Assembly (NCBI GenBank): GCA_902494515.1
Contig: CABUTS010000014.1
Coordinates: 1-51,318 of the forward strand
Length of the DNA: 51,318 nt
Direction: 5' to 3'
From: an uncultured Muribaculaceae bacterium
GTDB taxonomy: Bacteria; Bacteroidota; Bacteroidia; Bacteroidales; Muribaculaceae
Shown here: piece by piece, positions 14,573-22,982 of the stretch
Position numbering within the stretch: the stretch's first letter is position 1
How the letters are laid out: every line of letters begins with the position of its first letter
Notes under the pieces: generated by a model
Told to the model about the DNA's origin: nothing
Database searches by the model: none
What the model saw: the letters and a program-made list of their open reading frames with translations, nothing else
Position numbers and translations under genes: made by a program

Positions 14573-17500
14573 TCAGAGGTTGGGGGAGGGCTTTTTGTTG
14601 GAGGTGCGGTAGTCTTTGGGGGTTATGCCGAAGCGCTTGTCGAATTCCTTGTAGAAGTGGGAGCGGTTCGAGAAACCGGTGCGGTAGATGATTTCCTGAA
14701 CGGTGAAGGAGGTGGTCAGCAGCAGTTTGGCGGCGTATGTGATGCGGTGGTTCTTGATGAAGTCGTTGGGGGTGGGCTGGTTGAGCTCCTTGAATTTGCG
14801 GTAGAGGTTGCGGAGGCTCATGCGGAGGCCGGCGGCGAGCTGGTCGGGTGATAGGGAAACGTCGTCGATGTTGTTGTCGATATATTCCACCACGCGGTCC
14901 AGGAAGTCTTTGTCGTCGCGCTCGAGGAGATGGCCGTCGGAGTATTCGAAGGCGCTGGCCGAGGTGTTGTAGTATTCGCGGAGGGTGTTGCGGCTCTCGA
15001 GCAGGCGCGCCACCACGGCTCTCAGATATGAGACGCTGAAGGGCTTGCCGATGAAGACATCGGCGCCGGAGGCGATACCCTCTACCTGCTCCTCGATGCT
15101 GGTTTTGGCCGAAAGGATAATCAGCGGGAGGTGCATGGTGTGGCGGTTGGTCTTGATCTGTCGGGCGAAGGTCAGGCCGTCGGTGCCGGGCATCATTATG
15201 TCGGTGATGATGACGTCGGGGGTCTCCTTTTTCAGCAGGTCGAGCCCCTCCTCGGCGGACTTGGCGGTGCGGACGCGGTAGTCGGCGAGGCTGTCGGAGA
15301 GGAGCGAGAGGATTTCGGTGTTGTCGTCGATGACCAGGATGGAGCTCTTCCCCTTGGTCTGGCCGGCGGCGGGAGCATCGGGGGCGTCGGTGGCGGAGGG
15401 GGAGCCGGCCGGTTCCGATTCCGGAGAGGAGGCTGCCGGGGCGGAAGCAGCCGGAGCGGCGGGCGCCGGCGAACTTTCGGTGATGGCGGCGGTGGTTTCC
15501 GCGACATTGGTTTCGAGCATGGGGAGGGTCACCACGAAGCGGGCGAAGCTGCCGACCTCGCTCTCGATGGCGATGTAGCCGTGGAGCAGTTTCACCATGC
15601 TGTGGCAGATGGCCAGACCGAGGCCGTTGCGGGCCGAGAGCCCCTTGACGGCGTTCTCCTCGACATTGTCGAGCACGCTGTAGCGGTTGAAAATCCGTTC
15701 GCGGTCCTTCTCGGGGATACCCTTGCCGGAGTTGTAGACCGCTACGCGGAGATTCTCGCCGTCGATGCGGGTTTCAACCTCGATGCGGCCCCCGACGGGG
15801 GCGTATTTGAAAGCGTTGGATATCAGGTTGTTGAGCACCTTGCGCAGGGAGCTGAAGTCGGTGTTCCAGATTACGTCGGGCTGAATGTCGGCCACGAAGT
15901 CGATGTTGTTGCGCTCGGCAAGCTCCGAGAAGGAGTCGTAGGTGTCGGAGGCCAGATCGCTGATGTTCACCTCGCGGATTTTCAGGACCTTGTGGCCGGT
16001 TTCGATGCGGCGGAAGTCGATGAGTTCCTGAATCAGGCTGTTGAGGCGCTCGACGTTGGCGCGGATGATTCCGACATATTTACGGATATAGTTGTCGGTG
16101 GCGTCATACGACATTATTCGCTCGCAGGGGCCGTAAATCAGGGTCAGCGGGGTGCAGAATTCGTGGGTGATGTTGGTGAAGAAGCGGAGTTTCTCCTCGT
16201 AGAGGTCCTCGCGGTGCTGATGCTTGAGCATCGAGAGTTTCTCGGCTGCGGCGCGCCGCTGGCGGAGGATATAGAACCATACGCCGGCGCTGACGGCGGC
16301 GAGCAGCAGCAGGATGTAGATTACGGTGGCGGTGGTCGAGAGATACCAGGGGGCGCGGAGATTGATTTCGAGGTGATAAGGCTCGCTCTCCACCCCGGTG
16401 ACGCGGTTCACATACTTCACGCTCAGGTCGTATTGGCCGTATCCGAGTTTGTTGAAGGAGATGGTCCCGTTGTTGCCGTTGTTGATCCACTCCTTCCCGT
16501 CGAGAGTGTAGAGGAAGTTGTAGTCCATCGGGTGGAGGAAGTCGGGGGCGCTGAAGGTAACGGCGAAATGGTTCTGGTCGGGGGCGAGTTCCAGCAGGGA
16601 GCCGTTTTTGTCGTGGCGGATATATCCGGCGGGGTTCACTGTCTCGCCCAGGATGATGAGCTTCTGCAGCGAGATTGCCGGGAGATACGGCTCGGCGGCG
16701 GAAAAGCCGGGGGTCTTGGTTACGGTGACTATGCCGTCGATGCCGCCGAAGATAAGCATGGAATTGTTCCGGAACGATGCGCCGTCGCTGAACTCGGTGA
16801 TGTTCACCCCATCCTGGCGGCCGAACATCTGGGTTTTCTCGGTCAGGGGGTCGAAGCGCGAGAGACCGTTGTTTGTCGAAATCCAGAGTTTCCCCTCGCT
16901 GTCGGAGATCATGTCGTGGATGGTGTTGTTTACGAAGCCGTTTTCGAGGCCGAAGAAGAGCTTCTCCCCCTTGTCGGTGACCTTGAAAAGGCCGTGGCCG
17001 GTGCCGAGCCACCTCACGGAGTCCTGACTGACTACCGAGAAGACATCGAACACCGAATTGTTGTCGTATTTCTCATGCAGGGGCACCCTGACCAGCGAGT
17101 CGCCGGCGAGGGCGAAGCCCCCCAGACCGCGGTTTGCGAACAGCAGGTTCCCCTGGGAGTCGGCGTCCATGTCGAAGAAGAAGTTCGAGGTGCGGTTTCC
17201 GCCGTCGAGGCGGTAGACCTTGGCCACGGATACCACGGGGTTGTCGGCCGCCCCGGTGACGCGGCAGCGCACGATGCCGTTGCCGGCGGTGGCCACCCAG
17301 AGGGTCGAGTCGTTCTCCTCGTGGATGCTGTAGATATATTTCAGCGCGGGGTCGTCGGCGCAGCCGCGGATGCGGCCGGTGCGGTAGCTGTAATAGCTGA
17401 TGCCGCCGTCGGTGGCGATCCAGAGCAGCGGGCGGACGCTGCCGTCCAGCCCCAGGATGGTGTTGCTTTTCAGTTCGCTGTTGGCGGTGGTGTAGAGCTC

Positions 17501-18640
17501 CATCTGTCCGGACTCGGAGCGGGCGTTGCTGAAGTCGGCCGAGCGGAGCAGGCCGTCACCCTTGGTGCCGAGCCACAGGGTGTTGTCGCTGTCGAGGAAG
17601 ATTGCGCGCACCGGATGGCTGATTTTCTTGTCGAAGAACACGAAGTCGCAGGAGCGGAGCATATACGGGCTGTTATAGCAGGTGTAGAGCCCCCGGCAGT
17701 CGGAGCCGATCCACACCACCGGCTGATTGCTGGATTTCTCGAGACAGAAGACGCCGGCTTTCAGCCCGAGGTCGGCGATGCGGTAGTCGCCGGTCTGCAT
17801 CTGGCGGGCGCGGATTACGCCGTCGGATTCGAAAGCCACGTAGATGTCGCCCGAGGCGTCGCGCAGCACGGCGGAGACTGCTCCGCGGCGGGCGATTTCG
17901 GCGCTAAGGTCCAGAAGGTCGTCAGCCTTGCCGTTGTTGGCGATGTGGTGCAGCCGGCCGTTCTCGCAGACGGCGAGGACACCGTCGGCGTCGGCGTGGG
18001 CTACGGCGATGCGGTCGTCGGAGAGGAGCCGCGGAGCGCCGAGCTGCGGGCGCCCGTTGCTGAAGGTCAGCGGGAAAGCCTTCACGCCGTCGCGACCGTA
18101 GACGGTCAGGGTGTCGGAGCTGACGGCGATGTAGGCGGTGGTGTTGTAGTTGAGGCCGTCGGCTTTGGTGTCGGTGAAATCCGTCGAGGCGTCGGCGTCG
18201 GCCGGGAGATAGAAGAAGCGGCTGTCAGTGCCGAGCACGAAGAGGTCGCCGCGGGCGTTGGTGCAGATTATCTCCTGACCGTTGAAGTGGCGGTATGAGG
18301 CGAGCTCCAGGGTTTCGGTGTTGAAACGGTCGAGGCCGTGGTTAGTGTGAATCCACATATATGACCCCGGGGCGGCGATGATGTTTTCAATCAGGTTGCC
18401 CGAGAGCGACAGACCGGGATAAAGCACCGAGAAGGGGGTGGTGGTGGCGCCGTCGGTGATGCAGACGCCGTCGAGTGTGCCGAGCCACAGGAAGCCCTTG
18501 GAGTCCTGGGCCATGGAGTGGACGGTGCTGCTCGTGAGACCGTCGGAGTTGGAGGTCCGGCGCATATTGTATGCTGCAGCGCAGAGGGTGCAGAGCAGAA
18601 AGGTTGTCAGAAAGAGTGATCGCACTGTGAAGTGGCGCAT
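14573..18640 (-). CDS. Hybrid two-component sensor/AraC regulator (HTCS)
   Basis: A 1355-residue one-protein two-component system that senses a glycan fragment in the periplasm and activates glycosidase genes. Order: signal peptide (1-23), Reg_prop beta-propellers (about 30-690, repeated GxLWxGT-like blades such as DNTLWLGTKGDGLL), Y_Y_Y domain (about 700-770), one membrane span (about 776-796), HisKA with H826 in NITHEFCTPL, HATPase (ISNAFKYAP, GLGLAICHSM), an Ala/Pro linker, a receiver with D1147 (DVIITDIMMPG), and AraC HTH (about 1250-1350). The H-box has Cys where Arg is usual. It is transcribed away from the glycosidases; the ligand is unknown. A TAACTTTG box lies 31 bases upstream. Confidence 0.95.
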   Translation of the reverse strand: MRHFTVRSLFLTTFLLCTLCAAAYNMRRTSNSDGLTSSTVHSMAQDSKGFLWLGTLDGVCITDGATTTPFSVLYPGLSLSGNLIENIIAAPGSYMWIHTNHGLDRFNTETLELASYRHFNGQEIICTNARGDLFVLGTDSRFFYLPADADASTDFTDTKADGLNYNTTAYIAVSSDTLTVYGRDGVKAFPLTFSNGRPQLGAPRLLSDDRIAVAHADADGVLAVCENGRLHHIANNGKADDLLDLSAEIARRGAVSAVLRDASGDIYVAFESDGVIRARQMQTGDYRIADLGLKAGVFCLEKSSNQPVVWIGSDCRGLYTCYNSPYMLRSCDFVFFDKKISHPVRAIFLDSDNTLWLGTKGDGLLRSADFSNARSESGQMELYTTANSELKSNTILGLDGSVRPLLWIATDGGISYYSYRTGRIRGCADDPALKYIYSIHEENDSTLWVATAGNGIVRCRVTGAADNPVVSVAKVYRLDGGNRTSNFFFDMDADSQGNLLFANRGLGGFALAGDSLVRVPLHEKYDNNSVFDVFSVVSQDSVRWLGTGHGLFKVTDKGEKLFFGLENGFVNNTIHDMISDSEGKLWISTNNGLSRFDPLTEKTQMFGRQDGVNITEFSDGASFRNNSMLIFGGIDGIVTVTKTPGFSAAEPYLPAISLQKLIILGETVNPAGYIRHDKNGSLLELAPDQNHFAVTFSAPDFLHPMDYNFLYTLDGKEWINNGNNGTISFNKLGYGQYDLSVKYVNRVTGVESEPYHLEINLRAPWYLSTTATVIYILLLLAAVSAGVWFYILRQRRAAAEKLSMLKHQHREDLYEEKLRFFTNITHEFCTPLTLIYGPCERIMSYDATDNYIRKYVGIIRANVERLNSLIQELIDFRRIETGHKVLKIREVNISDLASDTYDSFSELAERNNIDFVADIQPDVIWNTDFSSLRKVLNNLISNAFKYAPVGGRIEVETRIDGENLRVAVYNSGKGIPEKDRERIFNRYSVLDNVEENAVKGLSARNGLGLAICHSMVKLLHGYIAIESEVGSFARFVVTLPMLETNVAETTAAITESSPAPAAPAASAPAASSPESEPAGSPSATDAPDAPAAGQTKGKSSILVIDDNTEILSLLSDSLADYRVRTAKSAEEGLDLLKKETPDVIITDIMMPGTDGLTFARQIKTNRHTMHLPLIILSAKTSIEEQVEGIASGADVFIGKPFSVSYLRAVVARLLESRNTLREYYNTSASAFEYSDGHLLERDDKDFLDRVVEYIDNNIDDVSLSPDQLAAGLRMSLRNLYRKFKELNQPTPNDFIKNHRITYAAKLLLTTSFTVQEIIYRTGFSNRSHFYKEFDKRFGITPKDYRTSNKKPSPNL

Positions 18641-18670
18641 GATGATGGGATGGATTGAGGTTAACGGCTA

Positions 18671-18678
18671 CAAAGTTA
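18671..18678 (-). promoter_or_regulatory. -7 box of the HTCS gene
   Basis: Minus-strand TAACTTTG, 31 bases from the ATG, fits TAnnTTTG. No clear -33 TTTG is seen. Confidence 0.5.
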
Positions 18679-18806
18679 TATATAAATCCTGAGATTTCCT
18701 CACCGGCAGGGAAAAGAAATGGAGTTTTTATAAAAGAAAGCTATGGTTTACGAGGTGGCAGTCAGGCCGTCAGAGGGGCTTTTCAGCCCCGGAAAGTGTG
18801 TTATCG

Positions 18807-18865
18807 ATTCTGCCAAAAGTGTAAATCGGGGAGTTTGACTTGAATGTACTCATCGATGGCAGAAT
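18807..18865. promoter_or_regulatory. ATTCTGCCA inverted repeat upstream of the HTCS gene
   Basis: ATTCTGCCA (18807-18815) and TGGCAGAAT (18857-18865) are exact inverted 9-mers, 41 bases apart. The same 9-mer occurs at 41577-41585 before the GH3 gene. A regulator site is possible; chance cannot be excluded for a 9-mer. Confidence 0.3.
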
Positions 18866-18902
18866 TTTGTTACAATAATTTTTGGAAATGGTTGTAAATT
18901 TG

Positions 18903-19100
18903 CAATAGAATTAATGATTTAAGGTATGATATGGATTCCTGCCGAAATCAGGCATTAGAATCCGAAATTGGTTAATTATGTGATGATTGGTTAAACACGT
19001 TAGGGATTAAAAGACAAGCTCTTTGCCGCAGTTTTTCGACCGCAAAGGGTTTACACAAAGGAACTCCGGGACCGCTTCCCGGAGTTCCTTTGTGTAAGGT
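18903..19100 (+). ncRNA. Possible structured small RNA
   Basis: A plus-strand TAAATTTG box at 18895-18902 would start a transcript near 18908. The next 190 bases can form a branched hairpin at 18933-18963 (GGATTC/GAATCC, CCTG/CAGG), a CTTTGC/GCAAAG hairpin near 19021-19047 and a perfect 20-bp stem at 19051-19097 with loop ACCGCTT. A run of seven T begins about 18 bases after the stem, which is late for an intrinsic terminator. No -33 box is visible. It could instead be part of the minus-strand HTCS leader or GH125 3' region. Confidence 0.3.
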
Positions 19101-19137
19101 AACACTTGTAATTGATTTTTTTACATTAATACATAAA

Positions 19138-19165
19138 AAGCCCTCCGGAGCGCGGCGGAGGGCTT
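19138..19165 (-). terminator. Intrinsic terminator after the GH125 gene
   Basis: Arms AAGCCCTCCG (19138-19147) and CGGAGGGCTT (19156-19165) pair perfectly; the minus strand continues TTTTTATG. It lies 21 bases beyond the GH125 stop and ends the GH2-GH125 unit. Confidence 0.85.
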
Positions 19166-19186
19166 TATGCAGGTCAGATGGGGGAA

Positions 19187-20650
19187 TCAGGAGATGGAGT
19201 TGAGGAGGTCGAGCTTGCCGTCGTTGACGAGCTTCAGAATCAGCTCACCGAAGAGGGTGTTCTGCCAGGCGAACCAGGGGCGGGTGAAGTCCGTGGCGTC
19301 GTTGACATTGAAGGACTCGTGGATGAAGCCGGTCTCGGCGTCGGTCTTCAGCAGCATTGCTATGCAGTCGCGGATTTCGTTGTCGTCCTGCGAGGTGAAG
19401 GCCTTCATCATGATGCTCATGGGCCAAGCCATGTCGTAGCCGATATGGGGGCCGCCGATACCTTCGCCGGCGGGGCCACGGAAGAAGTAGGGGTTGTTCT
19501 CGCTCCAGACGTAGCGGCGGGTGTTCTGATAGATGGGGTCGTTGACATCGACGTCGCCCAGATAAGCCATGGCCAGAAGGCTGGGAACGTTGGCGTCGTC
19601 CATCAGGTGGTAGTTGCCGTAGCCGTCGACCTCGAAGGCGTACATCTTGCCGTATTCGGGGTGGTTATAGACAGCATATTTCTTCAGAGCGGCCTCAACC
19701 TCGTCGGCCAGAGCTGTGCAGCGGCCGGCCAGGGCGGCGTTCTTGTTTACGGTGGTGAGGATTTCAGCGGCCTTGCGGAGATTCGACACGGCCATGAAGT
19801 TCGAGGGGATGAGATACTGGAAGGTGGTGGCGTCGTCGGAGGGGCGGAAAGCGGAGACAATCAGGCCGCAGCCGCTCACGGGGGAGCCGTAACCGTTGTT
19901 GATCAGGGTGTCGGAAGCCTTCTCGGTGCGGCGCTGGAACTTGTAGTTGCCCAAGTTCTCCTTACGCTGCTGGTCGGTGAAGGTTGCGAGGATTTGCTCG
20001 ACAGCCTTGAGCCATGTTTCGCCGAAGACGCTGGTGTCGCCGGTGACTTTCCAGTATTCGTAGGCGAGGCGGAGGGGATAGCAGAGGGAGTCGATCTCAT
20101 ACTTGCGCTCGTGGAGCTCCGGCTTCATGTCGGTGAGGTCGCTCATCCATTCGCCGCCGGTGGGGCCGTCGTTGAAGGCGTTGGCGTAGGGGTCGATGAC
20201 GATGCACTTCATCTGGCGGTTGATGACGCCGGCAATCATCTGCTTCAGCTTCTTGTCGTTGTTGCAGAGCTGAACGTAGGGCCATACCTGGGCACCGGAG
20301 TCGCGGAGCCACATGGCGTGGATGTCGCCGGTGTAGACGAAGGTGTCGGGATTACCGTTCTCGTCGAGACGGTAGTGCACGGTGGTGTCGATGGTGTTGG
20401 GGAAGCAGTTCTCAAACATCCATGCGAGCTTGGGGTTCTTGAGCTGTTTCTTGATTCTCTTGATAACCTTCTCCACCTCGTCGGAGTGGAAGAGACGTTC
20501 AGCCTTGGGGGGACGGTTGGTGACGTCGTAGCGGGCGGCCGGGACGGTGACGGCGGTGTTGTCGCTCTGGCATACGGGGGCGCCGGCGGCGTAGGCGGAG
20601 CTGCAGCAGGCGAGCATCCCCGCGGAAATCAGTATCGAAAGAGTTTTCAT
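19187..20650 (-). CDS. GH125 exo-alpha-1,6-mannosidase
   Basis: A 487-residue secreted enzyme; characterised GH125 members remove terminal alpha-1,6-linked mannose by inversion. A signal peptide (MKTLSILISAGMLACCSSAYA) is present; the CC could act as a lipobox. Family text is clear: YTGDIHAMWLRDSGAQVWPY near 105-125, IDPYANAFNDGPTGGEW near 160, YEIDSLCYPLRLAYEYWKVTGD, and the C-terminal GPAGEGIGGPHIGYDMAWPMSI. Length matches the family. It follows the GH2 gene by 69 bases, with a 10-bp-stem hairpin in the gap, and ends at a good terminator. It probably acts on N-glycan or yeast-mannan fragments with the GH38, GH92 and GH130 genes of the window. Confidence 0.93.
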   Translation of the reverse strand: MKTLSILISAGMLACCSSAYAAGAPVCQSDNTAVTVPAARYDVTNRPPKAERLFHSDEVEKVIKRIKKQLKNPKLAWMFENCFPNTIDTTVHYRLDENGNPDTFVYTGDIHAMWLRDSGAQVWPYVQLCNNDKKLKQMIAGVINRQMKCIVIDPYANAFNDGPTGGEWMSDLTDMKPELHERKYEIDSLCYPLRLAYEYWKVTGDTSVFGETWLKAVEQILATFTDQQRKENLGNYKFQRRTEKASDTLINNGYGSPVSGCGLIVSAFRPSDDATTFQYLIPSNFMAVSNLRKAAEILTTVNKNAALAGRCTALADEVEAALKKYAVYNHPEYGKMYAFEVDGYGNYHLMDDANVPSLLAMAYLGDVDVNDPIYQNTRRYVWSENNPYFFRGPAGEGIGGPHIGYDMAWPMSIMMKAFTSQDDNEIRDCIAMLLKTDAETGFIHESFNVNDATDFTRPWFAWQNTLFGELILKLVNDGKLDLLNSIS

Positions 20651-20675
20651 ACGTGTAAAAGTTATCTTGAAGGGG

Positions 20676-20711
20676 GCCGGGCGCCGGTTTCCCGGAGGGC
20701 TGGCGCCCGGC
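20676..20711 (-). other. Intercistronic hairpin between GH2 and GH125
   Basis: GCCGGGCGCC and GGCGCCCGGC pair perfectly over 10 bp around a 16-base loop. There is no U-tract. It could act as an mRNA-stabilising or processing element that uncouples the two genes. Confidence 0.5.
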
Positions 20712-20719
20712 GGGGAAGT

Positions 20720-22588
20720 TTACTTGTTAAGACTGTTGCAGAGGGCCTGGTTGGCTTTGCGGACACGGTCTTCGTCGACCTTGATGACCTTGCGGTCGTA
20801 GGTCATCAGGCCGTTGACCTCGTTCTCGACGTCGGTGGTCTGGGTGTAGACGGCGCCGGTGTAGCCCGCGGGCACGAGCTTCAGCAGGGTGTCGATGTAA
20901 CCTACATAAACGTCGGTTACCTCCTTGGGGGTGTTGAACTGAGTGTAGCCCCAGTTGCGCTTCGGCGACCAGATGTGATCCTTGACCACCATGCCGATGC
21001 CGCCGTATTCGCCCAGAACGTTGGCGCGGGCGCCATCGAAGAGCATCATTTCGGGAGCGGGATATTTGTGGATGTCGAGGATGTCGCCGACATGGTAGTG
21101 GTTACCGCCGCTGGCGGGGTTCACCAGACGGCTGGGGTCGTAAGCCTTGGTCCATTCCACAATTTCCGGACCCTTGAACTGGCCCCATGCCTCGTTGAAG
21201 GGAACCCAGACAACGATCGAGGGGTAGTTGAAGTTGGCGTCCATGATATCCTTCCATTCGCGGCGGAAGTTGGCTTCGCTTTCGGGGGAACGCTTGCGCT
21301 CGGTGCCGTTGAAGTAGTTGTGCATCTGCCATTCGGGACCGCGGTCGCCGCTGGGCATGTCCTGCCATACGAGGATACCTTTCTTATCGCAGTAGGTGTA
21401 CCAGGTTGCGGGTTCAACCTTCACATGCTTGCGGATCATGTTGAAGCCCCACTCCTTGGTCTTGTCGATGTCGTAGATCATGGCCTCGTAGGTCGGGGCG
21501 GTGTAGAGGCCGTCGGGCCACCAGCCCTGGTCGAGGGGACCGAACTGGAAGACGTCCTTGTTGTTGAGCTGCAGGCGGACGATGCCGTTGGCGTCGCGGG
21601 CGGTGGAAACCTTGCGCATTGCGGCGTAGCTCTTTACGGTGTCGACCGGTTTGCCACCTTCATAGAGGGTGATGTCGAGGTCGTAGAGGTTGGGGGCGTC
21701 GGGGCTCCAGAGCTTGGCGTCGGCGGGCATGGTGACTTCCACGGGCTGGCCGGCGAGGCTCTTGCCGGTGGCTACGGTCTTGCCACCTTCGGTTACCTTG
21801 ACTTCGGCGATGAGACCGGGAGCGGCAACAGCCGGGGTTACGTCAACGGTGAGTTTGTGGAGGTCGATATCGGGGACGGTCTTGATGGCGGCGATATGGT
21901 TGGCGGGGGAGACAGGCTCGAGCCATACGGTCTGCCAGATGCCGGTGACGGAGGTATACCAGATACCTTCGGGACGGTTCACCTGCTTGCCGCGGGGCTG
22001 ATAGCCGGCGTCGGTCGGGTCGGTGACGCGGACGGTGAGCTCATTGGTACCCTTGACGTTGAGCGCCGGGGTGATGTTGAGGCTGAAGGGGGTGTAGCCA
22101 CCTTTGTGGGAGCCGACCTTCACGCCGTTGACCCATACGTCGCAGGCCCAGTCTACAGCGTCGAAGTTGAGCATCACATCCTTACCTTTCCAGGCGGAGG
22201 GAACGGTGAAGGAACGCTGATACCAGAGGGCTTCGTCGTTCTTCATCTTTTTGCCGACACCCGAGAGGCTCGATTCCACGGCGAAAGGCACGAGGATTTC
22301 ACCCTGCCAGTCGGAGGGACAGGAAGCGGACTGCGGCACGATGGCGTACTGCCAGAGGCCGTTGAGGTTCTCCCAGGCGGAGCGCTCCATGATGGGGCGG
22401 GGATATACATCCCAGGGTTTTTCGGGGTTGACATCGTCGGCCCAGGGGGTCATGATGTGGTCGCCGGCGGGCTTCCATGATGTGGTTTTGGGGGCGTCGG
22501 CCTTGCCGGCGGGGGCCTGTCCGGCAGCGGCGCCGAAGGGAATCATGGCGGCCGCCAGGGTCAGGAGTGATAAATATAGCTTTTTCAT
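20720..22588 (-). CDS. GH2 family beta-glycosidase
   Basis: A 622-residue secreted glycosidase. After a signal peptide (to about AAAGQA) come the jelly-roll sugar-binding domain (WENLNGLWQYAI, DAVDWACDVWVNGVKVGSHKGGYTPF), an Ig-like domain (VDVTPAVAAPG...LWSPDAPNLYDLDI) and the TIM barrel with acid/base E466 (PFNEAWGQF) and nucleophile E527 (LGEYGG). The protein ends after the barrel, so it lacks the extra domains of LacZ. The sugar (galactoside, glucuronide, mannoside or arabinoside) cannot be read from the sequence. First gene of the GH2-GH125 unit, and divergent from GH78, with which it shares a 358-base promoter region. Confidence 0.9.
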   Translation of the reverse strand: MKKLYLSLLTLAAAMIPFGAAAGQAPAGKADAPKTTSWKPAGDHIMTPWADDVNPEKPWDVYPRPIMERSAWENLNGLWQYAIVPQSASCPSDWQGEILVPFAVESSLSGVGKKMKNDEALWYQRSFTVPSAWKGKDVMLNFDAVDWACDVWVNGVKVGSHKGGYTPFSLNITPALNVKGTNELTVRVTDPTDAGYQPRGKQVNRPEGIWYTSVTGIWQTVWLEPVSPANHIAAIKTVPDIDLHKLTVDVTPAVAAPGLIAEVKVTEGGKTVATGKSLAGQPVEVTMPADAKLWSPDAPNLYDLDITLYEGGKPVDTVKSYAAMRKVSTARDANGIVRLQLNNKDVFQFGPLDQGWWPDGLYTAPTYEAMIYDIDKTKEWGFNMIRKHVKVEPATWYTYCDKKGILVWQDMPSGDRGPEWQMHNYFNGTERKRSPESEANFRREWKDIMDANFNYPSIVVWVPFNEAWGQFKGPEIVEWTKAYDPSRLVNPASGGNHYHVGDILDIHKYPAPEMMLFDGARANVLGEYGGIGMVVKDHIWSPKRNWGYTQFNTPKEVTDVYVGYIDTLLKLVPAGYTGAVYTQTTDVENEVNGLMTYDRKVIKVDEDRVRKANQALCNSLNK

Positions 22589-22677
22589 TGCAGGAAGATA
22601 TTAGATATTTCGGGTGAAAGGCGCTGAAGCGCGGAGCCGGAGACAAATAACTTGATTCAGGTTGCGGCTCTCAGTTG

Positions 22678-22685
22678 CAAATTTA
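22678..22685 (-). promoter_or_regulatory. -7 box of GH2
   Basis: Minus-strand TAAATTTG, followed by C-A. It predicts a leader of about 83 bases to the GH2 ATG. Confidence 0.5.
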
Positions 22686-22765
22686 TCCCTATATTTCAGA
22701 ATTATATGTTACGGATAATGTCAAATAAGTGGTGAAAGGGGGATATGCGTGAATATATACTTTTA

Positions 22766-22871
22766 TGGCATAAACGGTTACATTCCTTCAGGTTTATTCC
22801 GGCTTCCGGATTGGCGTCGGAACAACTATTTTGGGGGGCATATAGCATTTTGGCATAACAAGTTACACCCC
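22766..22871 (+). promoter_or_regulatory. Paired operator-like direct repeat
   Basis: TGGCATAAACGGTTACATTCC (with the last base dropped, 20 shown below) aligns to a second copy 85 bases later: shared positions are TGGCATAA, a 4-base variable spacer, TTACA, and a trailing CC. The second copy ends 18 bases before the GH78 -7 box, a usual place for an activator site. Confidence 0.45.
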
Positions 22872-22888
22872 CTCAGCGGGCGATTTTG

Positions 22889-22896
22889 TAACTTTG
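22889..22896 (+). promoter_or_regulatory. -7 box of GH78
   Basis: TAACTTTG followed by C-A. It predicts a leader of about 45 bases to the first ATG or 65 to the second. Confidence 0.55.
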
Positions 22897-22940
22897 CAGA
22901 AGACTGAATTTTATATCCCTGACCGGGAAAAATAAACAAT

Positions 22941-22982
22941 AATATCATGAAAATTATAAATAATATCATGAAAATTATAAAT
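22941..22982 (+). repeat. Perfect 21-bp tandem duplication over the GH78 start codon
   Basis: The 21-base unit AATATCATG + AAAATTATAAAT is present twice in direct succession, duplicating the ATG and the first codons in frame. Confidence 0.95.

Larger units (their letters stand above)
18641..19186. other. 546-base gene-free region with structured elements
   Basis: No convincing protein gene. It holds the HTCS promoter, an ATTCTGCCA inverted repeat (18807-18865), a TAAATTTG box on the plus strand (18895-18902), a hairpin at 18933-18963, a small hairpin near 19020-19047, a perfect 20-bp-stem hairpin (19051-19097) and the terminator of the GH125 gene (19138-19165). Confidence 0.7.
22589..22946. 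promoter_or_regulatory. Divergent promoter region GH2/GH78
   Basis: 358 bases without a gene. TAAATTTG on the minus strand (22678-22685) serves GH2 and TAACTTTG on the plus strand (22889-22896) serves GH78. Two related direct repeats lie between: TGGCATAA-N4-TTACA at 22766-22782 and 22851-22867, the second just upstream of the GH78 -7 box. Confidence 0.6.

Noticed and set aside
15131..18298. Long plus-strand open frame (1055 codons) opposite the hybrid sensor gene
   Set aside because: It mirrors the codon pattern of the real gene, is very rich in Gly, Val, Ala and Glu, has no domain motif, and arises from high GC content. The same holds for 19178-22480, 2790-4748, 31840-34320 and 49352-51145.
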